This document shows positions 28,452 to 36,029 of a stretch of 64,000 nucleotides of DNA, one piece after another (positions within the stretch are counted from its first letter, which is position 1; every line of letters begins with the position of its first letter). This stretch comes from an uncultured Eubacteriales bacterium (GTDB lineage: Bacteria; Bacillota; Clostridia; Christensenellales; Aristaeellaceae): the NCBI GenBank assembly GCA_902764915.1, contig CACWXY010000011.1, forward strand, positions 1 to 64,000. Reading direction: 5' to 3'. The translations under genes and the position numbers were made by a program. Below the pieces are notes generated by a model. The model was not told the DNA's origin. It saw only the letters and a list, made by a program, of their open reading frames with translations, and ran no database searches.

Positions 28452-29327
28452 ATGAGAAGAGGTATTTGTCTGCTTGCCGTAATGCTTCTGCTGCTTTCTG
28501 TACATTGGGGAGGTCGGGCTGAACCAGAAGATGCTGCAGCATCCCGACAGATCATTTTATACACCTATTACCGTCAGATGGGCTGGGGTGATCGGGTGCA
28601 GATCGGATGTGTGGATGCGGATGGCTGTCTGTGGCTGACAACCGGGCATGACAGCACGCTGAAGTGGCCATATAAAACGGAAGAACAACTGGAATATCTC
28701 CAATCTTCCAGCGAGATGGAATTGATTGGACAACTCAAAGGGAAAGAACTGTTCGATCTGAAAAGCCTCATTTTCAGCACAGAAGATCAGGGCCATGCAT
28801 CCTATCCCGCTGCCAACGATGCGGGTACCGAATGCAGCTATGCTGTTCTGTACGACCGGGAAAACAATGCGCAGTGCATTCTGCTGGGCATGTCCGGTGA
28901 TGATTGCTTTGAAAACTTCGATCCCGACGCCCAGGCACTGTATCGTTATCTGCGCCAGATCTTTCCGCAGGTTACTTGTTATGGCGGAAACATTGGCCCT
29001 GTGGGTTTTCAGCCTGTGCCTATCCGGGTATTTTGCGGTTTGGAAGGACTGGATCTGGACAGCCTGGTCATTTCTGGCTTTTTCGTGGACTGCGAAGCCG
29101 GCCCGTGCAAGCTGAACATAAGCGAAGAAGATCGGCTGTATCTGCTGCGGCTGATCCAGTATGGAAAAGTGACCGGCAAAGCCAACGCTACGATGGTCAC
29201 AGGTGGAACAACCTGCTATGATGTGTCTGATCCGTCGGGCGGTTTTCTGGCTTCTTTGGAGCTGTATCAGGGGTTGCTGGTACGTTCAGACGGGATGTAT
29301 TTCATCATTGCTGAACCGACTGGCTGA
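28452..29327 (+). CDS. Secreted protein of unknown function
   Basis: A 291-residue protein with a clear signal peptide (MRRG, then a hydrophobic stretch rich in Leu and Met, and a likely cut near residue 23 after GRA). The mature part is acidic with many aromatic residues and four to six Cys that could form disulfides. I recognise no domain. GGGAGGGAAG lies 7 bases before the ATG at 28452; the earlier in-frame ATG at 28422 would spoil the signal peptide. No neighbour on the same strand suggests a role. Confidence 0.7.
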   Translation: MRRGICLLAVMLLLLSVHWGGRAEPEDAAASRQIILYTYYRQMGWGDRVQIGCVDADGCLWLTTGHDSTLKWPYKTEEQLEYLQSSSEMELIGQLKGKELFDLKSLIFSTEDQGHASYPAANDAGTECSYAVLYDRENNAQCILLGMSGDDCFENFDPDAQALYRYLRQIFPQVTCYGGNIGPVGFQPVPIRVFCGLEGLDLDSLVISGFFVDCEAGPCKLNISEEDRLYLLRLIQYGKVTGKANATMVTGGTTCYDVSDPSGGFLASLELYQGLLVRSDGMYFIIAEPTG

Positions 29328-29627
29328 ATAAAGAAAAGGTGCTGATTCAGATCATGAATGTCAATGATCGTGGTCTGGGTATTTCCATACTGGAAGATTC
29401 TGCCTGGAAATTGCCGGGTATGAGTGATGTTTCCTATAGCTGAACAGATCAGTCAACTGATGCAGTTATAATAGATACGCCAGAGATTGCCGTTTTCTCT
29501 GTGCATGAGCTTTTCTATCAGTTTGATAAGCGAAGCATCATAAGGCGTTTCTAATGAATGCATTCTGGTATACTGATCACCGTGACATACCGTCTCCACA
29601 TGCCCCGGGACACCACTATGAATGTCA
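29328..29627. other. Intergenic, no gene seen
   Basis: Only short frames without ribosome sites are present. The plus strand holds a 29-codon frame (29354-29443) that resembles nothing I know. The region marks the left edge of the A/T-richer accessory patch. Confidence 0.4.
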
Positions 29628-29705
29628 CCCGTATGAGGGAACATATCCAAAATTTCATCCGTAATCGGAAACATTTCTACTAACTTCCTGTTGTCGGAAA
29701 CATAT
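29628..29705. repeat. Tandem insertion-sequence end repeats
   Basis: Three related units about 30 bases apart: 29628-29646, 29659-29674 and 29688-29705, with consensus CCGTWATCGGRAACATAT. Similar units recur at 32293-32349. Spaced multiple repeats like these are typical of the ends of IS21-family elements. No transposase gene is attached, so this is a remnant. Confidence 0.55.
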
Positions 29706-29723
29706 CAGAAGTATTCATTTTGC

Positions 29724-30542
29724 TTATAACGCATCCTTCGGGCAACTCCTGACACATTCCATACACAGGATGCATTCGGTGCCGTTTAGACGTTTCCTGC
29801 TGTTATCAGTTACGTCAACATTCATCGGGCATACTTTTTTACACTTTCCACAGGAAATACATTTATCCTTATTACATTTGATACGTAACAGCGAAAAATA
29901 GCTCATCGGTTTCAGAAAAACAGTAATCGGACAGATGTATTTGCAAAAAGCCCGGTTGTCCTTAAATAGATATGCCAGGATTATTCCTACCGCATAATAG
30001 ATTACATTTCCTGCTATAAATGCCCAGAACATGATCCATTCAATATTCCCGACTTTTGCGAGAAATAAAGTAGCCACAAAGATCAGTGAGGCAGCAAAAG
30101 TAATATATCGGATCCATCCGATTTTCTTTCGGGGATTTCCCGGAACTTTATACGGCAGGAAATCCAGCACCATCGCTGTCCAACAAGCATACCCACACCA
30201 TCCCCTGCCGAATAACAAAGGTCCGAATATTTTTGCTACAGCATAGTGAATTGTCGCTGCTTCAAATACTCCCGTAAACAAGTAATACCAAAAGCCTTCA
30301 ATCTGCATATTTTCATTACAGATAAGTCCCAGATATATAAGCATATACAAACCGACAAGCAACTGGACGATACGGCGAGCATGCTTATATTTCCTGATAA
30401 ACAGGAACACGCCAAAGGATATGGAAAGTCCGATATAGCTGAAATTGAAAAGATAAAACAGATTATCTTTTGTCATCCATAACGTCACCGCTACTATTTC
30501 AAAGACTGCCAGCATCAGAACCGGCATCAGGTACTTTTTCAA
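29724..30542 (-). CDS. Membrane polyferredoxin (NapH-like 4Fe-4S protein)
   Basis: A 272-residue protein with about five to six membrane helices and two C-terminal 4Fe-4S clusters: CISCGKCKKVCP and CILCMECVRSCP. A GRGWCGYACW motif near residue 115 and a further CKYICP motif near 200 are typical of the NapH/CcoG/RdxA group, which passes electrons across the membrane to reductases or in metal-centre assembly. The start is TTG with GGAGG about 10 bases upstream. No reductase partner is nearby, so its electron acceptor is unknown. It lies in the accessory patch and could be a horizontally acquired cargo gene. Confidence 0.85.
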   Translation of the reverse strand: MKKYLMPVLMLAVFEIVAVTLWMTKDNLFYLFNFSYIGLSISFGVFLFIRKYKHARRIVQLLVGLYMLIYLGLICNENMQIEGFWYYLFTGVFEAATIHYAVAKIFGPLLFGRGWCGYACWTAMVLDFLPYKVPGNPRKKIGWIRYITFAASLIFVATLFLAKVGNIEWIMFWAFIAGNVIYYAVGIILAYLFKDNRAFCKYICPITVFLKPMSYFSLLRIKCNKDKCISCGKCKKVCPMNVDVTDNSRKRLNGTECILCMECVRSCPKDAL

Positions 30543-30585
30543 TCAATAGTTCCTCCAATACGCTTTTTCATCCATTTTTAAAGCT

Positions 30586-30617
30586 TTTCGTCCAAATCAG
30601 CATTTGTTTGGACGAAA
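30586..30617. promoter_or_regulatory. TTTCGTCCAAA palindrome between fic and the polyferredoxin gene
   Basis: Perfect 11-base inverted repeat TTTCGTCCAAA / TTTGGACGAAA with a 10-base loop. There is no T-run after it on the minus strand, so it is a weak terminator candidate. The same half-site occurs twice in the fic promoter (32072-32107), suggesting an operator. Confidence 0.5.
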
Positions 30618-30618
30618 G

Positions 30619-32037
30619 TTATTTGCTGTCAGCACGAACATAAAATGTACTTCTTCCGGATCCTTCCCGAATGATAAGTCCTTCTTCAGTAAGTCTCTTA
30701 AGGGCTGCAAGGGCTGAAGATCTTCCTATGCTTGGACAATGAGCTGCAACCTCTGCCCCTATAAATTTTCCGATTTTTTCCTCGGTATACTTTTTGACAA
30801 TGTCATATGCCGTACTTCCATTTCCGGTATCGGACATTAAGCCTACTCTTTCTTCAAACTCTGTATAACATGCCAGAATAGCCTGAAGCATATATCTAAT
30901 AAATGGTGTCGGATCACTTTTCTCTTCATGCCAACCGGCATCTGACGCTTCGAGCGTATCATAGTACCGATCCTTTGTTTTCTCTATCTGCTTTTCTATA
31001 CTGATGTACTTACCCAAACTATATCCGTTTTTATACAGCAGAAGTAATGTAAGTAGTCTGCTCATTCGTCCATTACCATCGTTAAATGGATGAATACAAA
31101 GAAAATCGCAGATAAACGTTGGAATAAGAATCAGTGAGTCAATCTTCTCATTTGCTACGGCCTGTTCATAGGCATTGCAAAGATTTTCTACTGCATCCGG
31201 AGTATCATAAGGCGAGGTAGGTGTGAATCTGGTAACTACTGTTCCATCTGGCTTTGTCTCATTGATAGAGTTCTGCACATTCTTAAAATGCCCGCCGTAA
31301 GAAAAACCTGCTCTCTTTAATAGGTCACGATGCAGCTGAAGTATATAAGAAGGACGAATCGGAGTATATTCATTACTCTCGTGAATCGTATTCAGCACAT
31401 CCCTGTAACCCATGATCTCCTCCTCATCACGGTTCCTGGGAGTTGTCTTTTCTTCAAACAACTGTTTCATACGAGTACTTGTCGTAACAATTCCCTCGAT
31501 TTTATTGGATGCCTCCGTACTCTGTATTTTGGCTATCTCAACAAGTCGATCCAATTCAACAGGCTTCTGCCTAATAAATAAACCTTGTCTTTGTTAGCGT
31601 CGGGTAGAAAAAGCCAATTTCAGTCGGACAGAAAAAGCCACTAACGACTATGCCAATATTTCCAATGGATCTGAGCTTGATAGTTGCTGACGCCGCCGTA
31701 GACACGTCGGCATAATGGCTATCAGGGAGAAATGGCTATGATTGCGGGAAAAGCATCTAAATCCATTTATTGTAACGGCTACCATTGAATGCGATATTCA
31801 CCTGCTTTCCAGGCAGGTTGTTCTTCCAGCACTGATATATATAAAGCTTACAGGGATTGGCTCTTTTCATCCGGCCCGTAGTGGCTTTTTCTTCCCGACC
31901 CGTAGTGGCTTTTCTGCCCGACGCTAACATCTTCCCTTGCATTTGTGAATCTTTGCGACAAGGTTTAGAATATCTGTATCCCAGGCTTTTTCATAGAGCT
32001 TGCTGTAATCAAACGATCTAATAAGAACCCCTTTCAT
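30619..32037 (-). pseudogene. Fic-domain protein gene, split by a MITE
   Basis: Fic proteins transfer AMP or related groups to target proteins. The 3' part (from 31587 down) encodes an SxxxEG inhibitory-helix motif (SNKIEG), the active-site motif HPFNDGNGRMSR and a C-terminal winged helix. The 5' part is 36 codons from an ATG at 32037 (MKGVLIRSFDY... to KGR). A 338-bp insertion at 31592-31929 separates them. Removing it with one copy of the 4-base target duplication restores one open frame of 358 codons with the sequence KGRQGLFIRQKP across the join. The remaining 311-residue frame (from 31554) keeps the Fic core and might still be made, but lacks its normal start. Confidence 0.88.
31592..31929. 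mobile_element. 338-bp MITE, probably IS21-derived, inside fic
   Basis: Ends are perfect inverted repeats TGTTAGCGTCGGG / CCCGACGCTAACA flanked by the direct repeat TCTT (31588-31591 and 31930-31933). Each end holds two copies of AGAAAAAGCCA or its complement, at 31606-31616 and 31630-31640 on the left and 31882-31892 and 31906-31915 (one base shorter) on the right. TG...CA tips, multiple subterminal repeats and a 4-base duplication fit the IS21 family. No transposase is encoded; the longest frames are about 61 codons. Confidence 0.9.
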
Positions 32038-32060
32038 CCAGCATCCTATGTTTTCATCCA

Positions 32061-32107
32061 ATTATACTTGATTTTGGACGAAAAAAAACAATCACTTGGA
32101 CAAAAAA
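32061..32107 (-). promoter_or_regulatory. fic promoter with two candidate operators
   Basis: On the minus strand a TATAAT box (32061-32066) is preceded by two direct copies of TTTTTTGTCCAA-like sequence (32072-32088 and 32096-32107) that cover the -35 region. The half-site equals that of the palindrome at 30586-30617. Autoregulation through the winged helix of the Fic protein is plausible. Confidence 0.45.
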
Positions 32108-32440
32108 GAACCCGCAGCCTCCAAAACGAGAACCACAGGTCGATGATATAGTTTTCAACAGTTCTATTGTCTCGACCCAGCTCGAGACATCGAGACTACT
32201 ACCTCGCAATGGCACGAGGAAATGAAACTACTAATTCATACCTGCGCCAGTAAGCGGGAACTTGTCCACTGATTGCTGCCTGTTCGCAAAAATGCGGTCA
32301 GGAACATATCAACCGGTTTTGGGCACATGCCCGTTATCGGGAACATATCGACAACCGGGGATTGGTAGAGAGCCAATAATTGTTTTCTCGATTCTCTGCC
32401 TTAGTTTCGTTTAGAACAATTGCTCCGGCAGCTTAAGTTT
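32108..32440. repeat. Insertion-sequence debris
   Basis: Contains CCGTTATCGGGAACATATC (32331-32349) and a related unit at 32293-32310, the same repeat family as at 29628-29705 and in the same orientation, plus a GGGCA/TGCCC hairpin. No coding frame of note. The region is a remnant of at least one IS end. Confidence 0.5.
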
Positions 32441-33037
32441 CTACTTGGGCGGGAAGTCCTTGTCAAATGCCGCTACGTCAGAATCATCCACATAATATCC
32501 CTGCGGCGTCTGGTATACACCAGTGATGCCGTCAAGGTATCCCTGGATCAGTTCCTTACAGAGAAAAAATGAGTCATCTGCGCTTTCTGGCAAATCATGG
32601 TAGCGGATGCCAAACTCTCGGGCATAGGTAAAGCCGCACTTACCGTAGAAGCCGATATTACCCTCAAACAGAACAGCACCATAACCAAGCCCTTCTGCTT
32701 TCTTCAGAGAATAATCAAGCAGTGTCTTTCCATAACCCCTGTGCTTAAGTTCCGGCGTAATGCTGATCGGCCCCATCGTCAGGACCGGGATCACTCTGCC
32801 GTCATCCGCTTCGATGATCGTTTGCGTAAACATGTTCTGTCCGATCAGCCGTCCATCCTGCTCCATGACAAAATCCAGTTCTCTGATGAACGCAGGATCG
32901 TCCCGAAGCACATGGATCACGTAATGCTCGCTGCATCCCGGACGGTACACGTTCCCAAAAGACTCTCTGACGAGGCTCTCAACAGCTCTGTAGTCTTCGG
33001 ATCTTTCTAAACGAATGGCGTAGTCATTTGTATTCAT
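32441..33037 (-). CDS. GNAT-family N-acetyltransferase
   Basis: A 198-residue single-domain acetyltransferase. The acetyl-CoA loop is KHRGYGKTLL (motif A, R/Q-x-x-G-x-G) near residue 102, followed by the helix LLDYSLKKAEGLGYGAVLFEG and a YGKCGF motif common in the YhbS-type group. The protein or small-molecule substrate is unknown. GGAGG is 7 bases before the ATG at 33037; the longer in-frame start at 33106 has no ribosome site. A perfect 11-base inverted repeat lies about 40 bases upstream. Confidence 0.88.
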   Translation of the reverse strand: MNTNDYAIRLERSEDYRAVESLVRESFGNVYRPGCSEHYVIHVLRDDPAFIRELDFVMEQDGRLIGQNMFTQTIIEADDGRVIPVLTMGPISITPELKHRGYGKTLLDYSLKKAEGLGYGAVLFEGNIGFYGKCGFTYAREFGIRYHDLPESADDSFFLCKELIQGYLDGITGVYQTPQGYYVDDSDVAAFDKDFPPK

Positions 33038-33079
33038 TGTTTTTCCTCCTGAAAATTGTTGACTGCAATTGCCTTTGGG

Positions 33080-33114
33080 CGGGAGGTTTGTTTTGATCGT
33101 CTGCAAACCTCCCG
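33080..33114. repeat. Inverted repeat upstream of GNAT gene
   Basis: CGGGAGGTTTG (33080-33090) and CAAACCTCCCG (33104-33114) pair perfectly with a 13-base loop. It lacks a T-run on either strand, so it may be a leader structure of the GNAT gene or a protein site rather than a terminator. Confidence 0.45.
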
Positions 33115-33269
33115 GTTAGCCGACAATCTCCTGTGTGTTGTACTTTTTCAAACAGTACTCTCCTTAATATGATATTTATAATCAAGCCAGTAGGCTTAAC
33201 TATCCAATTTGTTTTTGATCCAGTTATCGAGGAACTGCATCTGATCCTCCGTGTGGAACATTTCTCAGA

Positions 33270-33551
33270 CTATTTCTTAAACAGTTCAGAATGTGTTCCG
33301 AGACGATATAGCATGAGCACAAGCACCTCATCACGGATTTCATACACCAGAAGCCAGTCCGACTCAATGTGACATTCCCTTGTTCCTTGATAGTTACCAG
33401 ACAGATCATGGTCGCGATATCTTGCATCCAGCGTACCGCCATCAGCAAGAATATTCACGACCTCAAACAGCTTATCGAGATCTTTGTTCTGTTTCTTCGC
33501 CAGCTTCAGATCCTTCTTGAACTGGTTTGTAAACTTTACCTCGTACTTCAT
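33270..33551 (-). CDS. yafQ: YafQ-family toxin (mRNA interferase)
   Basis: A 93-residue RelE-superfamily ribonuclease that cuts ribosome-bound mRNA. Residues matching the E. coli YafQ active site are all present: H48, H61, D65, H87 and F91 (RDHDL, CHIESDW, GTHSELF). Normal length for the family. It overlaps the antitoxin gene by 4 bases, antitoxin first, the usual order. It sits in the IS-rich accessory patch. Confidence 0.92.
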   Translation of the reverse strand: MKYEVKFTNQFKKDLKLAKKQNKDLDKLFEVVNILADGGTLDARYRDHDLSGNYQGTRECHIESDWLLVYEIRDEVLVLMLYRLGTHSELFKK

Positions 33552-33820
33552 ACTTCCAGCGCCGCCTTAAGATCGTCCATATTGGTATAGCCCTTCACGC
33601 TGCTGTCTGAAACGATACGCCTTCCCTCTTCGATTGCCGCAGCGGTTGTTTCATTCGGTACATCCAGCTTAAGAGCAAAAGGAATTCCGTTTTCCCTGAT
33701 TGTTGTTCTGAGGAACATATTGATAGCCGTTGTCATGTTCAGCCCCAGTTCAGAAAAGATCCTGTCGGCCTGATCCTTGATTTCCTTATCGGTTCTGATA
33801 TTCAAATTCGTAGTAGCCAT
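33548..33820 (-). CDS. dinJ: DinJ/RelB-family antitoxin
   Basis: A 90-residue ribbon-helix-helix antitoxin (MATTNLNIRTDKEIKDQADR start, then a helix typical of RelB/DinJ) with a flexible C-terminus that should wrap the YafQ toxin. GGAGG is 8 bases before the ATG at 33820. As in other such modules it probably represses its own promoter together with the toxin. Confidence 0.9.
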   Translation of the reverse strand: MATTNLNIRTDKEIKDQADRIFSELGLNMTTAINMFLRTTIRENGIPFALKLDVPNETTAAAIEEGRRIVSDSSVKGYTNMDDLKAALEV

Positions 33821-34320
33821 GGTATACACCTCCATTCTGTCTACATTATATAGTTATATTCGTTTGCTGTCAACACACTGTCATTACGTTTGTGCAGGTG
33901 CAAAAACATCCAACCCTTCGCAAGTTGGGATGTTCTTGTCGAAGACAGTGTCAGGACTCTACATCCTGCACCGTCAATTCACGTTATTCATTATTCCTTT
34001 TCCAGCAGAATCCAAATTTCTTCCGGATTCTCGGTAGATGGACCATACGCTTCCAATGAGTAGTTTCCTGCCAACGTATGTCCTATCCCGATATCCTGTG
34101 TACGTATTTTCCGGGTTCTGTCCATCAGTAAACTCATAGCCTCAACCTACCCCAAATAGTAAAACCGTTGACTCGTTTTCTGAAATAGTAAACTCGTAGC
34201 CACGACCCTGCTTTTTGACAAGTTCCCGCAGAGGATAAACGAGGGTTCCCCTCATGCGGAGCGGAACTTGCTCCCAGTGACGGAATCCCTTTGATTTCAG
34301 TCTTTTTCAGCCCTACTTCT
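33821..34320. repeat. Intergenic debris with direct repeats
   Basis: No gene is visible. AGTAAACTCATAGCC (34127-34141) and AGTAAACTCGTAGCC (34187-34201) are direct repeats exactly 60 bases apart, a layout resembling subterminal repeats of IS21-like elements. Marks the right edge of the accessory patch. Confidence 0.4.
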
Positions 34321-35499
34321 TCAAGAATGTGTCAGTAGACAGACGGTCTCGACGTGATGTGTGCATGGGAACATATCAACGGGAATGATTGCCTCTACAT
34401 TATAGCCTTGTATTAAAGTATGGAGATCACGCTGTAATGTTTCCGGATTGCAGGAAATATAGAGAAGGGTGGATGGCAGGCATGCGAGGATAGCGGAAAG
34501 GAATGCGTCCGAACTGCCGGAACGGGGAGGATCCATGATAACAATATCAGGACTCTTTCCGTCCTGGTTCATGCTGTGCATGAACTTACCAGCGTCGCCT
34601 ACATAAAAAGATGAACGATTAACATGGTTGACACTGGCATTAATGCGAGCGTCATCAACGGCGGATTTGTTGATTTCGACGCCGATTAGTTTGTGAACAT
34701 GGTCTGATGCACATATTCCTATTGTTCCTGTTCCGCAGTAGGCGTCCAGGAGTGTTTCTTGTCCTTTCAAATGACATAGATCGATGGCTGTCTGATAGAG
34801 GACTTCCGTTTGGCGGCTGTTCACCTGATAGAAGGAACGGGAAGAAATGCGGAAACGCTTTCCGAGCAGAATGTCGTCGATGTAGCCAAGACCATAAATG
34901 ATTTTCTCCCTGTTTCCGAGAACAACGCTGGAAACGCGGGTGTTCAGATTCAGAACAATGGTTGAGATTTCAGGACAGGCCTGCAGGAGTGCGTCAACAA
35001 AATGGTCGAGGCCGGGCAAGTTAAAGGTAGTGACAACCAAGGTAACCATGATCTGCCTGGTTGATTCGCTGATGCGTATTACAGCATGCCGAATATGTCC
35101 GCGGTGGGTATATTCATTGTAAATGCGCCAGCCGGTGCCTTTCAGCATATCGGTGATCACATGAATGATACGGCTGGCATCCTGATTTTCTATCAGACAG
35201 TTGCGGACAGGGATCACATGATGCGTGCCCTCCTGATAAATTCCGGAAATAGGGTTTCCTGATTTATCTGTAGCAAATACAGCATGGACTTTGTTCCGAT
35301 AATGGAAGGGATTCTCCATGCCGCGGATAGGGCTTACATGACCAAAGGGGGACAAAAGGGATTCAACAAAGGCTTGCTTCTCACGCAGTTGTGCTGAATA
35401 TGGGAGTTTCAATAACTGACATCCCCCACAGCGCTGACTGTCAGGACATTGAAACCATTGGGCACGCTTTCCGGAAACGGCATTCTTGTTTGCATCCAT
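34321..35499 (-). CDS. RlmD/TrmA-family RNA (uracil-5-)methyltransferase
   Basis: A 392-residue SAM-dependent methyltransferase that methylates C5 of a uridine in rRNA or tRNA. An N-terminal CGGCQLLKLPY segment keeps part of the iron-sulphur Cys pattern. The SAM motif is LDAYCGTGTIG near residue 257, the catalytic Cys is in YISCNPETLQRDL near 344, and the C-terminus has the family ending DMFPCTHHVETV. The ATG at 35499 has GTGAGGGA 7 bases upstream and is preferred to the one at 35523, which lies in the tRNA terminator. rRNA U747/U1939 specificity (RlmCD) is likely for a Gram-positive but is not shown. Confidence 0.88.
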   Translation of the reverse strand: MDANKNAVSGKRAQWFQCPDSQRCGGCQLLKLPYSAQLREKQAFVESLLSPFGHVSPIRGMENPFHYRNKVHAVFATDKSGNPISGIYQEGTHHVIPVRNCLIENQDASRIIHVITDMLKGTGWRIYNEYTHRGHIRHAVIRISESTRQIMVTLVVTTFNLPGLDHFVDALLQACPEISTIVLNLNTRVSSVVLGNREKIIYGLGYIDDILLGKRFRISSRSFYQVNSRQTEVLYQTAIDLCHLKGQETLLDAYCGTGTIGICASDHVHKLIGVEINKSAVDDARINASVNHVNRSSFYVGDAGKFMHSMNQDGKSPDIVIMDPPRSGSSDAFLSAILACLPSTLLYISCNPETLQRDLHTLIQGYNVEAIIPVDMFPCTHHVETVCLLTHS

Positions 35500-35522
35500 G
35501 AAAAATCCCTCACAAAAAAGCA

Positions 35523-35549
35523 TAAAAAAACAATCCCATCAGGGATTGC
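35523..35549 (-). terminator. Terminator after the tRNA pair
   Basis: Stem CAATCCC, loop TGAT, GGGATTG, then seven T on the minus strand. It ends the tRNA transcript 6 bases after tRNA-Glu. Confidence 0.85.
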
Positions 35550-35554
35550 ATCAG

Positions 35555-35627
35555 CACCTCCGACGAGATTCGAACTCGTGTTTTCGCCTTGAGAGGGCGG
35601 CGTCCTAGGCCACTAGACAACGGAGGC
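35555..35627 (-). tRNA. tRNA-Glu(CTC)
   Basis: A 73-base cloverleaf on the minus strand. The acceptor stem GCCTCCG pairs with CGGAGGT, the T-arm is ACGAGTTCGAATCTCGT, and the anticodon loop is CTCTCAA, so the anticodon is CTC (Glu). CCA is not encoded. It is 3 bases downstream of tRNA-Gln. Confidence 0.93.
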
Positions 35628-35630
35628 ATA

Positions 35631-35701
35631 CTGGGGAACTAGGATTTGAACCTAGACTGTACGAGTCAGAGTCGCATGTGCTGCCATTACACCATTCCCC
35701 A
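35631..35701 (-). tRNA. tRNA-Gln(CTG)
   Basis: A 71-base cloverleaf on the minus strand. The acceptor stem TGGGGAA pairs with TTCCCCA, the T-arm is CTAGGTTCAAATCCTAG, and the anticodon loop CTCTGAC gives anticodon CTG (Gln). CCA is not encoded. Confidence 0.93.
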
Positions 35702-35731
35702 ATGTCGCAGTCGCTCTCAACTGCAGATGGA

Positions 35732-35760
35732 ATGATATCAAAAGGATGTGATCTTGTCAA
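35732..35760 (-). promoter_or_regulatory. Sigma-A promoter of the tRNA pair
   Basis: On the minus strand TTGACA, 17 bases, TATCAT, about 30 bases before tRNA-Gln. Confidence 0.75.
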
Positions 35761-35777
35761 GTACTTTTTTATTTATA

Positions 35778-35937
35778 GGGTGTGAATACAAATTGTTGGT
35801 AAAAGAAGGAAGCAGTGGAGTATCATGCATCTATTGCCTTGTTCATTTGATCGTTTGCCATGATATGCGACCTCCTTTTGTAAAGAGCATATCATATCAA
35901 CTGCCCCTGTAAATACCAATCTAAAGTATTCACACCC
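35778..35937. mobile_element. 160-bp MITE with 9-base target duplication
   Basis: Ends GGGTGTGAATAC / GTATTCACACCC are perfect inverted repeats, extending imperfectly to 24 bases. The direct repeat TTATTTATA flanks both ends (35769-35777 and 35938-35946). Inside, the minus strand keeps AAAGGAGG and a 12-codon frame starting MANDQMNK and then a stop, as expected of an internal deletion that left a transposase start. An IS256-like parent is possible from the 8-9 base duplication. It sits directly upstream of the tRNA promoter. Confidence 0.88.
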
Positions 35938-35980
35938 TTATTTATACATACGGGCAGTACTATTTTATTTATACATACGG
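35938..35980. repeat. Direct repeat TTATTTATACATACGG
   Basis: Two identical 16-base copies at 35938-35953 and 35965-35980, the first of which includes the MITE target duplication. The repeat might have formed part of the target or be left from a second insertion. Confidence 0.6.
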
Positions 35981-35993
35981 CAGGGTCAGAATG

Positions 35994-36022
35994 AAAAGCG
36001 GGCCGGATATTGTCCGGCCCGC
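35994..36022 (-). terminator. Terminator after the foldase gene
   Basis: Stem GCGGGCCGGA...TCCGGCCCGC followed on the minus strand by TTTTC. Confidence 0.85.
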
Positions 36023-36029
36023 GGTATGT

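Noticed and set aside
28263-28505. 80-codon minus frame with a short coiled-coil-like stretch
   Set aside because: It has no ribosome site, overlaps the start of the secreted-protein gene and the helix-like part is low-complexity; no family match.
31742-31927. 61-codon frame inside the fic MITE as a transposase gene
   Set aside because: No DDE or zinc motif; part of it is the terminal repeats themselves.
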